From: Pseudomonas brassicacearum
GTDB taxonomy: Bacteria > Pseudomonadota > Gammaproteobacteria > Pseudomonadales > Pseudomonadaceae
Reading direction: 5' to 3'
Assembly: GCF_003732225.1 (NCBI RefSeq)
Contig: NZ_MOBJ01000019.1
Span: forward strand, 1-64,000
DNA: 64,000 bases
Below are positions 17,659 through 27,113 of this stretch, one piece after another; positions within the stretch are counted from its first letter, which is position 1; each line of letters begins with the position of its first letter. The translations under genes were made by a program, and so were the position numbers. The notes below the pieces were generated by a model. The model saw only the letters and a list, made by a program, of their open reading frames with translations. It searched no databases and had not been told where the DNA came from.

Positions 17659-18420
17659 TTACTTATCGTCAGCTTTGCCCGGAACATTAGCGCTTTCGGC
17701 ACTTGTGCCTTCAACTTCTTCCTTCATGCGCTTGAGGCCCAAGTGACGGACATCGGTACCGCGCACCAGGTAAATCACCAGCTCGGAAATATTGCGTGCG
17801 TGGTCGCCGATCCGCTCCAGTGAACGCAGCACCCAAATGATGCTCAAGACCCGCGTGATAGAACGCGGATCTTCCATCATGTAGGTCGCCAGCTCGCGTA
17901 GCGCGGTCTTGTATTCGCGGTCGATGGTCTTGTCATATTGGGCCACCGACAACGCCAGGTCGGCGTCGAAGCGAGCGAAGGCGTCCAGCGCGTCGCGAAC
18001 CATGTTGCGGACCTGGTCGCCGATGTGTCGAACTTCGACGTAGCCACGCGGGGCCTCGCCTTCTTCGCACAGCTGAATGGCACGGCGGGCGATTTTGGTC
18101 GCTTCGTCACCGATGCGTTCCAGGTCGATCACCGACTTGGAGATGCTGATGATCAAGCGCAAGTCGGACGCGGCTGGCTGACGACGGGCCAGAATGCGCA
18201 GGCATTCTTCGTCGATGTTGCGCTCCATCTGGTTGATCTGGTCGTCGATCTCGCGCACTTGCTGGGCCAGGCCCGAGTCCGCTTCGATCAGTGCAGTGAC
18301 CGCGTCATTGACCTGCTTCTCGACCAACCCGCCCATGGCCAGGAGGTGGCTGCGCACTTCCTCAAGCTCAGCGTTGAACTGCTGGGAGATGTGGTGAGTT
18401 AAACCTTCCTTCGAAATCAT
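17659..18420 (-). CDS. phoU: Phosphate signalling complex protein PhoU
   Basis: The 253-residue cytoplasmic protein has the two PhoU three-helix repeats with metal-binding E/D motifs (QMERNIDEECLRILARRQP, SVIDLERIGDEATKIARR and RSLERIGDHARNISE). It links the Pst transporter to PhoR and keeps the kinase inactive when phosphate is plentiful. The start MISKEGLTHH at 18420 fits the family; an upstream in-frame codon adds 10 residues without support. It is the last gene of the pst operon, separated from pstB by a repeat-bearing gap of 113 bp. Confidence 0.97.
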   Translation of the reverse strand: MISKEGLTHHISQQFNAELEEVRSHLLAMGGLVEKQVNDAVTALIEADSGLAQQVREIDDQINQMERNIDEECLRILARRQPAASDLRLIISISKSVIDLERIGDEATKIARRAIQLCEEGEAPRGYVEVRHIGDQVRNMVRDALDAFARFDADLALSVAQYDKTIDREYKTALRELATYMMEDPRSITRVLSIIWVLRSLERIGDHARNISELVIYLVRGTDVRHLGLKRMKEEVEGTSAESANVPGKADDK

Positions 18421-18435
18421 GATTTGCTCCGCAAA

Positions 18436-18529
18436 AGCTGTGAGCTGCAAGCTACAAGCTGCAAGCTATTTGTGTCGTAACGCTGAACCGCTCTCACTTG
18501 CCGCTTGAAGCTTGCGGCTTGCAGCTGCC
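18436..18529. repeat. Imperfect inverted repeat of AGCTTGCAGCT-type units
   Basis: AGCTGCAAGCTACAAGCTGC (18441 onward) is mirrored by GCTTGAAGCTTGCGGCTTGC, a stem-loop that fills the pstB-phoU gap inside the operon. It is a different repeat family from the REP pairs. Confidence 0.65.
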
Positions 18530-18533
18530 TCAA

Positions 18534-19367
18534 CTAGCCATACCGACCGGTGATGTAGTCTTCGGTCTGCTTCTTCGCCGGATTGGTGAACAGGGTGTCG
18601 GTGTCGCCGAATTCCACCAGTTTGCCCATGTACATGAACGCCGTGTAGTCGGAAACCCGCGCGGCCTGTTGCATGTTGTGGGTCACGATGACGATGGTGA
18701 ACTTGGATTTCAGTTCGTAGATCAGTTCTTCGACTTTCAGCGTCGAGATCGGGTCGAGTGCCGAGCACGGTTCGTCGAGCAACAGCACTTCCGGCTCTAC
18801 CGCGATGGTACGAGCGATCACCAGACGTTGCTGCTGACCACCGGACAAGCCCAGTGCCGACTCGTGCAGACGGTCTTTGACTTCATCCCACAGTGCCGCG
18901 CCCTTCAACGCCCATTCGACGGCTTCGTCGAGCACGCGCTTTTTGTTGATGCCTTGAATGCGCAGACCGTAGACCACGTTTTCATAGATGGTTTTCGGGA
19001 ACGGATTCGGCTTCTGGAACACCATGCCGACGCGACGACGCAATTCGGCCACGTCTTCGCCCTTGCGGTAGATGTTGTTGCCGTACAGGTTGATCTCGCC
19101 TTCGACACGGCAGCCGTCCACCAGATCGTTCATCCGGTTGAACGTGCGCAGCAGCGTTGACTTGCCGCAACCGGACGGACCGATGAAAGCGGTCACGCGC
19201 TGCTTGGGAATGTTCATGCTGACGTCGTACAGCGCTTGTTTGTCGCCGTAGAACAGGCTCAGGCTCGGCACTTCGATGGCCACGGTTTCCTGTGCCAGGT
19301 TCAGGCTCTGTTTGTCGCGACCCAGGGCCGACATGTTGATGCCGTGGGTATGTGTTTCGTGCTGCAT
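18534..19367 (-). CDS. pstB: Phosphate ABC transporter ATP-binding protein PstB
   Basis: The 277-residue ATPase shows Walker A (GPSGCGKST, near residue 62), the Q loop ([10 protein letters not shown]), the ABC signature LSGGQQQR and Walker B ([13 protein letters not shown]). The N-terminal 30 residues, with a His-rich start, are typical of pseudomonad PstB. It energises high-affinity phosphate uptake with PstC and PstA at the inner membrane. A REP pair lies between it and pstA. Confidence 0.98.
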   Translation of the reverse strand: MQHETHTHGINMSALGRDKQSLNLAQETVAIEVPSLSLFYGDKQALYDVSMNIPKQRVTAFIGPSGCGKSTLLRTFNRMNDLVDGCRVEGEINLYGNNIYRKGEDVAELRRRVGMVFQKPNPFPKTIYENVVYGLRIQGINKKRVLDEAVEWALKGAALWDEVKDRLHESALGLSGGQQQRLVIARTIAVEPEVLLLDEPCSALDPISTLKVEELIYELKSKFTIVIVTHNMQQAARVSDYTAFMYMGKLVEFGDTDTLFTNPAKKQTEDYITGRYG

Positions 19368-19403
19368 GGGAAACTCCCTGTGCTAACAAATTCGGTTCGG
19401 TTG

Positions 19404-19488
19404 TGTGGGAGCGAGCTTGCTCGCGATTTGGGCAACTCGGTTCACTTGAAACCGCGGCGATGCCATCGCGAGCAAGCTCGCTCCCATA
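19404..19488. repeat. REP pair (REPIN) inside the pst operon
   Basis: Inverted REP copies separated by about 37 bp lie in the 143-bp gap between pstA and pstB, which are otherwise read as one unit. Confidence 0.92.
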
Positions 19489-19510
19489 GAAAAATCAGTG
19501 CTGCATGAAA

Positions 19511-21181
19511 TCAGCTGTCCAGCGCTTTGTATTTCTCGCGCAGGTGGTTACGAATCCACACTGCCGACAGGTTGAGCGTGGCGATCACCAGCACCAGCAG
19601 CAGCGCCGTGGCGTACACCAGCGGCCGCGCGGCTTCGACGTTCGGGCTCTGGAAGCCGACGTCATAAATGTGGAAGCCCAGGTGCATGATTTTCTGGTCA
19701 AGGTGCAGGTAGGGGTAATTGCCGTCTACCGGCAGCGACGGCGCCAGTTTCACCACACCCACCAGCATCAACGGCGCCACTTCACCGGCGGCGCGAGCCA
19801 CGGCGAGGATCATCCCGGTCATCATCGCCGGGCTGGCCATTGGCAGCACGATCTTCCACAAGGTTTCAGCCTTGGTCGCGCCGAGGGCCAGCGAGCCTTC
19901 ACGCACGGTGCGAGGAATCCGCGCCAGACCTTCTTCAGTGGCCACGATCACTACCGGCACCGCCAGCAGCGCCAGGGTCAGCGAGGCCCAGAGCAAGCCC
20001 GGGGTGCCGAAGGTCGGCGCCGGCAAGGCTTCAGGGAAGAACAAACGGTCAACCGAGCCGCCGAGCACGTAAACGAAGAAGCCCAGGCCGAACACGCCGT
20101 AAACAATCGCCGGAACGCCCGCCAGGTTGTTCACCGCAATGCGGATCAAACGGGTCATCGGCCCCTGGCGTGCATATTCACGCAGGTAGACCGCCGCCAG
20201 TACGCCGAACGGGGTAACGATCATCGCCATGATCAGAGTCATCATCACCGTGCCGAAGATCGCCGGGAAGATCCCGCCTTCGGTGTTGGCTTCACGCGGG
20301 TCGTCGCTGAGGAATTCCCAGACCTTTTTGAAGTAGAAACCCAGTTTGGTCAGGTAGCTCATCGAGTTCGGCTGGTAGGCATGAACCACTTTGCCGATAC
20401 CGATTTCGACTTCCTTACCGTTGGCATCTCGAGCGGTCAGGCTGTCGCGGTTGAACTGCGCGTGCAGGTCGCTCAGGCGCGCTTCGACGTCTTGATAGCG
20501 GGCGTTCAGCTCGGCGCGCTCGGACTCCATATCAGCTTGCGCGGCGGCGTCGAGTTTGCCCTCCAGTTCCAGCTTGCGGCCGTGCAGGCGAATACGCTCA
20601 AGGCCTGAGTTGATCGCGCCAATGTCGGTTTTTTCGAGGCTCTTGAGTTGTGCCGCGAGCTTGTTGACGCGATCCACCCGCGCTTGCAACTCTGGCCAGG
20701 CTGCTTCGCCTTCAGCGATGACCTTGCCGTCCTGTTTGACGTTGAGCAGGTAGCCGTAGAAGTTACCCCACTCGCGACGCTCGATGGTCATCAACTCCGG
20801 TGGATTGCTCTGGTTGGTCAGCCACTCGCCGACAATCCAGGTGAAGTCATTGCCGTTGAGGTCACGGTTGCCGACCTTGATCAGCTCGCGGGTCATGAAC
20901 TCCGGGCCCTGATCCGGCACTGGCAAACCAGCGCTTTTCAGACGCTCACGCGGCACTTCTTCCTTCTGCACCACTTCGCCGATGACGATATGGTTGGCCT
21001 GGCCTGGCACGTCGTAACTGGCGTGCATCAGGTCTGCCGGCCAGAAGTGGCCCAGACCGCGCACGGCAATCACCGCCAGCAAACCAATGGTCATGATGAC
21101 CGCGATGGACACCGCGCCACCGCTGATCCAGACGCCGGGGGCGCCGCTCTTGAACCATCCTTTCAGGGAGTTCTGTTTCAC
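19511..21181 (-). CDS. pstA: Phosphate ABC transporter permease PstA (long form)
   Basis: The 556-residue permease is about twice the length of E. coli PstA because of an N-terminal extension (about residues 55-270, DUF3333-like, with coiled-coil helices RVDRNKLAAQ-type and LNARYQDVEARLSDLHAQF) between the first membrane helix and the permease core. The core (about 300-545) has the EAA-type loop (REGSLALGATKAETLWKIVLP). This long form is normal for Pseudomonas. It lies 15 bp downstream of pstC. Confidence 0.96.
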   Translation of the reverse strand: MKQNSLKGWFKSGAPGVWISGGAVSIAVIMTIGLLAVIAVRGLGHFWPADLMHASYDVPGQANHIVIGEVVQKEEVPRERLKSAGLPVPDQGPEFMTRELIKVGNRDLNGNDFTWIVGEWLTNQSNPPELMTIERREWGNFYGYLLNVKQDGKVIAEGEAAWPELQARVDRVNKLAAQLKSLEKTDIGAINSGLERIRLHGRKLELEGKLDAAAQADMESERAELNARYQDVEARLSDLHAQFNRDSLTARDANGKEVEIGIGKVVHAYQPNSMSYLTKLGFYFKKVWEFLSDDPREANTEGGIFPAIFGTVMMTLIMAMIVTPFGVLAAVYLREYARQGPMTRLIRIAVNNLAGVPAIVYGVFGLGFFVYVLGGSVDRLFFPEALPAPTFGTPGLLWASLTLALLAVPVVIVATEEGLARIPRTVREGSLALGATKAETLWKIVLPMASPAMMTGMILAVARAAGEVAPLMLVGVVKLAPSLPVDGNYPYLHLDQKIMHLGFHIYDVGFQSPNVEAARPLVYATALLLVLVIATLNLSAVWIRNHLREKYKALDS

Positions 21182-21196
21182 AGACTTCTACCTTTC

Positions 21197-23479
21197 TTAA
21201 AGCGACGAGTATTTCTTGCGCAGACGCTGACGGATCAGCTCCGCGAGGGTGTTCATGATGAAGGTGAACAACAGCAACACCAGCGCCGAGAGGAACAGCA
21301 CGCGGTAGTGGCTGCCGCCGACTTCCGACTCGGGCATTTCCACCGCGACGTTGGCGGCCAGAGTGCGCAGGCCTTCGAACAGGTTCATTTCCATGACCGG
21401 GGTGTTACCGGTGGCCATCAACACGATCATGGTTTCACCAACCGCACGGCCCATGCCGATCATCAGTGCGGAGAAAATGCCCGGGCTGGCGGTGAGGATC
21501 ACCACGCGAGTCATTGTCTGCCATGGCGTAGCGCCGAGGGCCAGGGAGCCCAGCGTCAGGCCGCGCGGCACGCTGAACACGGCGTCTTCGGCGATCGAAT
21601 AGATGTTCGGGATCACCGCAAAGCCCATGGCCAGACCGACCACCAGTGCGTTGCGCTGATCGTAAGTGATGCCCAGGTCGTGGGAGATCCACATGCGCAT
21701 GTCGCCGCCGAAGAACCAGGTCTCCATGTACGGGCTCATGTACAGCGAAAGCCAGCAGACGAAAATGATCACCGGGATCAGGATCGCGCTTTCCCAGCCG
21801 TCCGGCACTTTCAGGCGCAGCGACTCAGGCAGGCGGCTGAAGGTGAAACCGGCCACCAGGATGCCGACCGGCATCAACAGCAGCAGGCTGAAGATCCCCG
21901 GCAAGTGGCCTTCGACATACGGCGCGAGGAACAGACCGGCGAAGAAACCGAGAATCACCGTCGGCATCGCTTCCATCAATTCAATGACCGGCTTGACCTT
22001 GCGGCGCATGCCCGGAGCCATGAAGTACGCGGTGTAGATCGCGGCCGCAACAGCCAGCGGCGCCGCCAGCAGCATCGCGTAGAACGCCGCTTTCAGCGTA
22101 CCGAAGGTCAGTGGCGAAAGGCTCATCTTGGGTTCGAAGTCGGTGTTGGCCGCGGTCGATTGCCAGACGTATTTAGGCTCGTCGTAGTTTTCGTACCAGA
22201 CCTTGCTCCACAACGCGCTCCACGAGACTTCCGGATGCGGGTTGTCGAGCAGCAGCGGTTGCAGCTTGCCGCCCTGCTCCACGATGATGCGGTTGGCACG
22301 CGGCGACAGACCGAAGAGGCCCGTGCCATCAACCACCTGGTCCACCAACAAGGTGCGGTGAGCGGTGCTGTGAAACACGCCGAGCTTGCCGGCAGTGTCG
22401 AGGGCGACGAAGCCTTTGCGACGTTCTTCGGCGGTGATTTCAACGATCGGCGTGGTGCCCATCTGGAAGGTGCGGATCTGTTTCAGTCGTTGCTCGCCAT
22501 CGGTATCGCGAGCCATGAACCACTGGGCCAGACCACCCTTGGAGTCGCCGATGATCAGCGAGATACCGCCCACCAGTTGAGTACTGGCAGTCACTTGCGC
22601 TTCGCCGTCTTCAAGCAGTTTGTAGCGACCGTTGAGGCTCTTGTCACTCAGGCTGAAGACGTCGGCCTGAGCACGACCATTGACCACGTACAGCCACTGC
22701 TGACGCGGGTCGACGAAGATGTTCTTCACCGGTTCGGTCATTTGCGGCAGTTCGATACGCTTCTGCTCGTTGGTGACCTCACCGGTCATCATGTTTTCTT
22801 CGCTGGTCAGCGACAGTACAAGCAGTTGCGAGCCGGTAGAGCCGGCGAGCAGCAGGGTCGAGTCGGTCGCATTGAGGCTGACGTGCTCCAGGGCACCGCC
22901 CTGCTCGTTCAATGTGATCGGCGTTTCGCCGTACGGGAATTCGATGGCCGGCGAAATGGTCTTTTTGCCATCCGGGTAGCTGACTTTATAGGTGTGACGG
23001 AACACCAGCACCTGACCGTTGGACAAGCCCACCGCTACCAGCGGATGGCCGGGTTGATCTTTACCAATGGCGGTTACGCTGGTGCCGGCCGGGATCGGCA
23101 GGTCGACGCGGCGCAGCTCGGCACCACTGTCGATGTCGAAAAACAGCGCCTGGCCCTTGTCGGAAACCCGCATGGCGACCTGGTTCTGTTCTTCGAGGGA
23201 GATCATCAGCGGTTTGCCGGCGTCTTGCATCCAGGCCGGAGTAATCGCGTCTTTGGCGGTCAGGCTGGCGCCCTGAAACAGTGGCGCAACGACGTAGCCA
23301 AGGAAGAAGAAGATCAGCGTGATCGCGCCGAGCACGGCGAGGCCGCCGACAAGGACATACCAGCGGGTCAGGCGATCTTTGAGCGCGCGCATACGGCGCT
23401 TGCGTTGCAGCTCAGGCGTATTGAAGTCAATGCGCTTGGGGGGATTGGTAGTCATGTTGGAATTGGCCAGATCATTCAT
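21197..23479 (-). CDS. pstC: Phosphate ABC transporter permease PstC (long form)
   Basis: The 760-residue protein is far longer than E. coli PstC: one membrane helix (VLVGGLAVLGAITLIFFFLGYVVAP) is followed by about 400 periplasmic residues that look beta-propeller-like, then the permease core (about 470-750) with the EAA loop (LTLGSLALGATPWQTMTRVVI). The ATG at 23479 is chosen because AGGG lies 7 bp upstream; a GTG two codons earlier would be too close to it. A PHO box lies only 22 bp upstream. Confidence 0.95.
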   Translation of the reverse strand: MNDLANSNMTTNPPKRIDFNTPELQRKRRMRALKDRLTRWYVLVGGLAVLGAITLIFFFLGYVVAPLFQGASLTAKDAITPAWMQDAGKPLMISLEEQNQVAMRVSDKGQALFFDIDSGAELRRVDLPIPAGTSVTAIGKDQPGHPLVAVGLSNGQVLVFRHTYKVSYPDGKKTISPAIEFPYGETPITLNEQGGALEHVSLNATDSTLLLAGSTGSQLLVLSLTSEENMMTGEVTNEQKRIELPQMTEPVKNIFVDPRQQWLYVVNGRAQADVFSLSDKSLNGRYKLLEDGEAQVTASTQLVGGISLIIGDSKGGLAQWFMARDTDGEQRLKQIRTFQMGTTPIVEITAEERRKGFVALDTAGKLGVFHSTAHRTLLVDQVVDGTGLFGLSPRANRIIVEQGGKLQPLLLDNPHPEVSWSALWSKVWYENYDEPKYVWQSTAANTDFEPKMSLSPLTFGTLKAAFYAMLLAAPLAVAAAIYTAYFMAPGMRRKVKPVIELMEAMPTVILGFFAGLFLAPYVEGHLPGIFSLLLLMPVGILVAGFTFSRLPESLRLKVPDGWESAILIPVIIFVCWLSLYMSPYMETWFFGGDMRMWISHDLGITYDQRNALVVGLAMGFAVIPNIYSIAEDAVFSVPRGLTLGSLALGATPWQTMTRVVILTASPGIFSALMIGMGRAVGETMIVLMATGNTPVMEMNLFEGLRTLAANVAVEMPESEVGGSHYRVLFLSALVLLLFTFIMNTLAELIRQRLRKKYSSL

Positions 23480-23501
23480 GCGCACACCCTAGCGATCCTG
23501 T

Positions 23502-23519
23502 ATGACAGAAAGATGACAA
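23502..23519 (-). promoter_or_regulatory. PHO box upstream of pstC
   Basis: On the minus strand TTGTCAT CTTT CTGTCAT, nearly perfect; a third, weaker half-site (GCGTCAC) lies 4 bp further upstream. It suggests pstC is also expressed from its own PhoB-controlled promoter besides readthrough from pstS. Confidence 0.8.
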
Positions 23520-23588
23520 TGCAGTGACGCAACAAATCCGCCGCCCGTATGAACTGGCAGCGGACAGAAATTTGGGAGTGTAGGAGCT

Positions 23589-23691
23589 GCGTAGGAGCTG
23601 TCGAGTGAAACGAGGCTGCGATCTTTTGACCTTGCAGTTAAAAAGCCAGATCAAAAGATCGCAGCCTCGTTTCACTCGACAGCTCCTACGC
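23589..23691. repeat. Perfect 41-bp inverted repeat between pstS and pstC
   Basis: Arms 23589-23629 and 23651-23691 are exact reverse complements (inner end CTGCGATCTTTTGA), with a 21-bp spacer. It is related to the repeats at 9295 and 53292. It lies after the pstS stop and could stop or stabilise most pstS mRNA. Confidence 0.9.
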
Positions 23692-23729
23692 CCTCCTACA
23701 GGTCCGAGGTTAGCCCCGGACCTACGGTT

Positions 23730-24734
23730 TTACTTTTTTGCGACTTCAGCGCCGCCTTCCGCCAGACCCAGATCAGCCAGCGCCTTGGCGGCAACTTTGG
23801 CTGGCAGTGGGATGTAGCCGTCTTTCACGACAACTTCCTGGCCCTGTTTGGACAGAACCAGTTTCACGAACTCGGCTTCCAGCGGGGCCAGAGGCTTGTT
23901 CGGGGCTTTGTTGACGTAAACGTAGAGGAAACGCGACAGCGGGTATTTGCCGTTCAGGGCGTTTTCTTCGCTGTCTTCGATGAACTCGGTGCTGCCTTTC
24001 TTCGACAGGGCAACAGTTTTCACGCTGGCGGTCTTGTAGCCGATGCCCGAGTAACCGATACCGTTCAGCGAAGAGCTGATCGATTGCACGACCGAAGCCG
24101 AGCCTGGTTGTTCGTTGACGTTTGGCTTGTAGTCGCCTTTGCACAGGGCTTCTTCTTTGAAGTAGCCATAAGTGCCAGATACCGAGTTACGACCGAACAG
24201 TTGAACCGGCTTGTTGGCCAGGTCGCCTTTCACGCCCAGGTCGGCCCAGGTTTTGACTTCTTCTTTAGCGCCGCACAGACGAGTCGAGGAGAAGATCGCG
24301 TCGACTTGTTCCATGGTCAGGTGCTGGATCGGGTTGTCCTTGTGCACGAACACGGCCAGGGCATCCACGGCAACCGGGATGGCGGTTGGCTTGTAGCCGT
24401 ACTTCTGCTCGAAGGCAGCCAGTTCGGTGTCCTTCATTTTGCGGCTCATCGGGCCCAGGTTAGAGGTGCCTTCAGTCAACGCAGGTGGCGCAGTGGCGGA
24501 GCCAGCGGCCTGAATCTGGATATTTACGTTCGGGTATTCTTTTTTGTAGTTCTCAGCCCACAGGGTCATGAGGTTGGCCAGGGTATCGGAACCGACGCTG
24601 GACAGGTTGCCCGACACACCGGTGGCCTTTACATAAGGCTTAATAGCCGGGTCAACACCAGCAGCGACCGCATTGGCGGTTGCAACGCCAGCAGCGACAA
24701 AAGTCATTGCCACCATCAAACGCTTCAGTTTCAT
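23730..24734 (-). CDS. pstS: Periplasmic phosphate-binding protein PstS
   Basis: The 334-residue protein starts with a signal peptide ([20 protein letters not shown], cleavage near NAVAA) and has the phosphate-binding segments of the family ([34 protein letters not shown], and [11 protein letters not shown]). It delivers phosphate to PstCA. It belongs to the class with the GSDTL motif rather than the E. coli-like form. It has a three-half-site PHO box with a properly spaced -10 upstream. Confidence 0.97.
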   Translation of the reverse strand: MKLKRLMVAMTFVAAGVATANAVAAGVDPAIKPYVKATGVSGNLSSVGSDTLANLMTLWAENYKKEYPNVNIQIQAAGSATAPPALTEGTSNLGPMSRKMKDTELAAFEQKYGYKPTAIPVAVDALAVFVHKDNPIQHLTMEQVDAIFSSTRLCGAKEEVKTWADLGVKGDLANKPVQLFGRNSVSGTYGYFKEEALCKGDYKPNVNEQPGSASVVQSISSSLNGIGYSGIGYKTASVKTVALSKKGSTEFIEDSEENALNGKYPLSRFLYVYVNKAPNKPLAPLEAEFVKLVLSKQGQEVVVKDGYIPLPAKVAAKALADLGLAEGGAEVAKK

Positions 24735-24774
24735 GCCTTACTCCTAGCAAATAGGGTGTGTTAAGTCGGGGCCA

Positions 24775-24819
24775 AGTATCGGCAGGCCGTATGAACACTC
24801 TATGACTCGAATATGACAA
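24775..24819 (-). promoter_or_regulatory. PHO box array and -10 of pstS
   Basis: On the minus strand TTGTCAT ATTC GAGTCAT AGAG TGTTCAT (24819-24791) gives three half-sites at 11-bp steps; ten bases on lies GATACT (24780-24775) as the -10 box. Confidence 0.85.
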
Positions 24820-24871
24820 TTAGATGAAAGGCCAGTATTCGATTTTTTACAGGATGATTCGCGTCGCCCCC

Positions 24872-24942
24872 ATCGCGAGCAGGCTCGCTCCCACAGGGGA
24901 TCTGCGGTAAACACAGAACCAATGTGGGAGCGAGCTTGCTCC
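24872..24942. repeat. REP pair, one arm diverged
   Basis: The left copy is complete with one change (AGGCTCG); the right copy breaks off after GAGCTTGCT where other copies read CGCGAT. It lies between pstS and the MFS gene. Confidence 0.85.
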
Positions 24943-24991
24943 GGGCGGCGTTCCGACGATGAGGCCGGTGCAGTCAATGCAAGGGGTCGGC

Positions 24992-26290
24992 TTAGCGGTT
25001 GTTTTTCCAGAGGTAACCACCCACCAGAATCCCGATGCTGCAGATGATCGCCACATAGTAGGCAGGCCCCATCGGGCTTTCCTTGAGCAGCAGGGTGACG
25101 ACCATCGGGGTCAGGCCGCCGAAGATCGCGTAAGCCAGGTTGTAGGAGAACGACAGGCCGCTGAAGCGCACCACCGCCGGGAACGCCTTGACCATCACGA
25201 ACGGCACCGCACCGATGGTGCCGACGAACAGGCCGGTCAGCGCGTACAGCGGGAACAGCCAGTCGGGGTGATTGAACAGGCTGTGGTAGAAGGTCCAGGA
25301 CGTCGCCAGCAGCGCCGCGCTGCCAAACACGAACACCCGGCCAGCACCGAAGCGATCCGCCAGCGCGCCGGAGGCTACGCAACCCAGACTCAGGCACACG
25401 ATGGCCACGCTATTGGCTTGCAGCGCGGTCGTGGCCGAGAAGTGATAAATGGTTTGCAGCACGGTCGGGGTCATCAGAATGACCACAATGATCCCGGCCG
25501 ACAGTAGCCAGGTCAGCAGCATCGAGATAGCGATGGCGCCGCGATGGTCACGCAGTACCGCACGCAGCGGCACTTCTTCGGCCAGCGCCTTGCGCAGTTG
25601 CAGCTCGGCGAACACCGGAGTTTCGTGCAGCCAGCGGCGCAGGTAGACCGAGAACAGGCCAAACACACCACCGAGCAGGAACGGGATCCGCCAGGCGTAA
25701 TCAGCTACTTGTTCAGAGGTGTAGAGGCTGTTGATTACAGTGGCGACCAGCGAGCCGAGCAGGATGCCGGCAGTCAGGCCGCACGTCAGCGTGCCGCAGG
25801 CGTAGCCGATGTGCCGCTGGGGCACGTGTTCGGAAACGAAGACCCAGGCCCCCGGCACTTCACCGCCAATCGCCGCGCCCTGGATCACTCGCATCAGCAG
25901 CAACAGGATCGGCGCCCACATGCCGATCTGCGCGTACGTCGGCAGCAAGCCCATGATCAGCGTCGGTACGGCCATCATGAAAATGCTCAGGGTGAACATT
26001 TTCTTGCGCCCCAACAGGTCGCCGAAGTGCGCCATGACGATGCCGCCCAGCGGCCGCGCCAGGTAACCTGCGGCAAAGATGCCGAAGGTCTGCATCAGCC
26101 GCAACCACTCGGGCATGTCCGCCGGAAAGAACAACTTGCCGACTACCGTGGCGAAGAACACGAAAATGATGAAGTCGTAAAACTCCAGCGCACCGCCCAA
26201 GGCAGACAGCGACAGCGTCTTGTAATCGTTGCGGGTCAAGGGACGTGCAGATTGCGCGGGTGTCGCTATGCTCGATGGCGCTGTGGTCAT
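24992..26290 (-). CDS. MFS transporter, metabolite:H+ symporter (MHS) type
   Basis: The start at 26290 (MTTAPSSIATPAQS) gives 432 residues with about 12 membrane segments. The loop 2-3 motif GGIVMAHFGDLLGRKKMF and the ALEFYDFIIFVFFATVVGKLFF opening are typical of the MHS family (KgtP/ProP/ShiA relatives) that bring in carboxylates, shikimate or betaine with protons. The substrate cannot be read from sequence. The upstream in-frame extension (32 residues) has no membrane or family features and is not used. Confidence 0.9.
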   Translation of the reverse strand: MTTAPSSIATPAQSARPLTRNDYKTLSLSALGGALEFYDFIIFVFFATVVGKLFFPADMPEWLRLMQTFGIFAAGYLARPLGGIVMAHFGDLLGRKKMFTLSIFMMAVPTLIMGLLPTYAQIGMWAPILLLLMRVIQGAAIGGEVPGAWVFVSEHVPQRHIGYACGTLTCGLTAGILLGSLVATVINSLYTSEQVADYAWRIPFLLGGVFGLFSVYLRRWLHETPVFAELQLRKALAEEVPLRAVLRDHRGAIAISMLLTWLLSAGIIVVILMTPTVLQTIYHFSATTALQANSVAIVCLSLGCVASGALADRFGAGRVFVFGSAALLATSWTFYHSLFNHPDWLFPLYALTGLFVGTIGAVPFVMVKAFPAVVRFSGLSFSYNLAYAIFGGLTPMVVTLLLKESPMGPAYYVAIICSIGILVGGYLWKNNR

Positions 26291-26651
26291 GGCAAGGGCT
26301 TCTCTTATAGTCAGATCCGCAACCCCAACAACGCTGGCAGGGGCTTGGGCAGGTTCGGCACGATAACAAATTGTTCGAAAAAGCACATGGAAGCGCGTAT
26401 TTGGCCGTCAAAATGAGAACCGGGTGGTCGTCGCGCGGTCTACCGCTCGATATACTCGCAACCTGCAACACGCTGAAAGGGTTGCTGTGCGAAGACGCCG
26501 CTGGCTCTACCAGTCGATTTCGCAGAGTTTCCCTTTAGCGCGCCTTATGGAAAACGCGACGAACGTAGTATGTTCGGGCTGAATCGTTTTTCTCAAGACG
26601 GCTATTCACCTGAAGTACCAAAGAGAGTCACGGGTCAGAGGCACCCCCGGC
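26291..26651. other. Intergenic gap between divergent MFS and thioesterase genes
   Basis: No gene is seen in this 361-bp stretch. A TATACT hexamer at 26451-26456 could be a plus-strand -10 box but lacks a convincing -35. Confidence 0.4.
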
Positions 26652-27056
26652 ATGATAGAGCTCGAACAAGAAGATCCTATTCCGCAAGGCGATCTGGCCC
26701 TGCAAATCACCGCGCTTCCCCGCGAAACCAACGGCTTTGGCGATATTTTCGGCGGCTGGCTGGTGTCACAGATGGATTTGGCCGGCACGGCGATGGCCAG
26801 CAAAGTCGCGGGCGGGCGCGTAGCCACCGTGGCGATCGATCGCATGGCGTTCCTGGTGCCGGTCGCGGTCGGCGCGCAGCTGTCTTTCTATACCCAGGCA
26901 ACAGAAATCGGTCGTAGCTCGATCAAGATGATGGTCGAGGTCTGGAGCGACGATCCACTGTCCAGCGAATGGCGTAAAGTCACTGAAGCGGTGTTCGTGT
27001 TCGTCGCCATCGATGGCAGCGGCCGCACCCGCTCGGTTCCGCCTAGAGCTCGTTAA
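26652..27056 (+). CDS. Acyl-CoA thioesterase, hotdog fold (YciA-like)
   Basis: The 134-residue protein has the YciA/BFIT signature ETNGFGDIFGGWLVSQMDLAG, containing the hotdog helix with its catalytic Asp, followed by VATVAIDRMAFLVPVAVGAQLSFY. It would hydrolyse acyl-CoA esters as a hexamer in the cytoplasm. The physiological substrate is unknown. The gene stands apart, with a mutarotase gene following 57 bp later in the same direction. Confidence 0.9.
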   Translation: MIELEQEDPIPQGDLALQITALPRETNGFGDIFGGWLVSQMDLAGTAMASKVAGGRVATVAIDRMAFLVPVAVGAQLSFYTQATEIGRSSIKMMVEVWSDDPLSSEWRKVTEAVFVFVAIDGSGRTRSVPPRAR

Positions 27057-27113
27057 ACCCGGCAGCCGTTTTGCGGTCCATTGCTGTCATTGATCCTGAG
27101 CGAGATGTGCAAC

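Noticed and set aside
19505-20608. Long plus-strand open frame opposite pstA
   Set aside because: It is the complement of a clearly real gene; high GC keeps the opposite strand open, and the product (His/Arg/Gln-rich) has no recognisable fold.
20648-23527. 959-codon plus-strand open frame opposite pstC
   Set aside because: Same cause; pstC on the other strand has family motifs and a PHO box, while this frame has neither.
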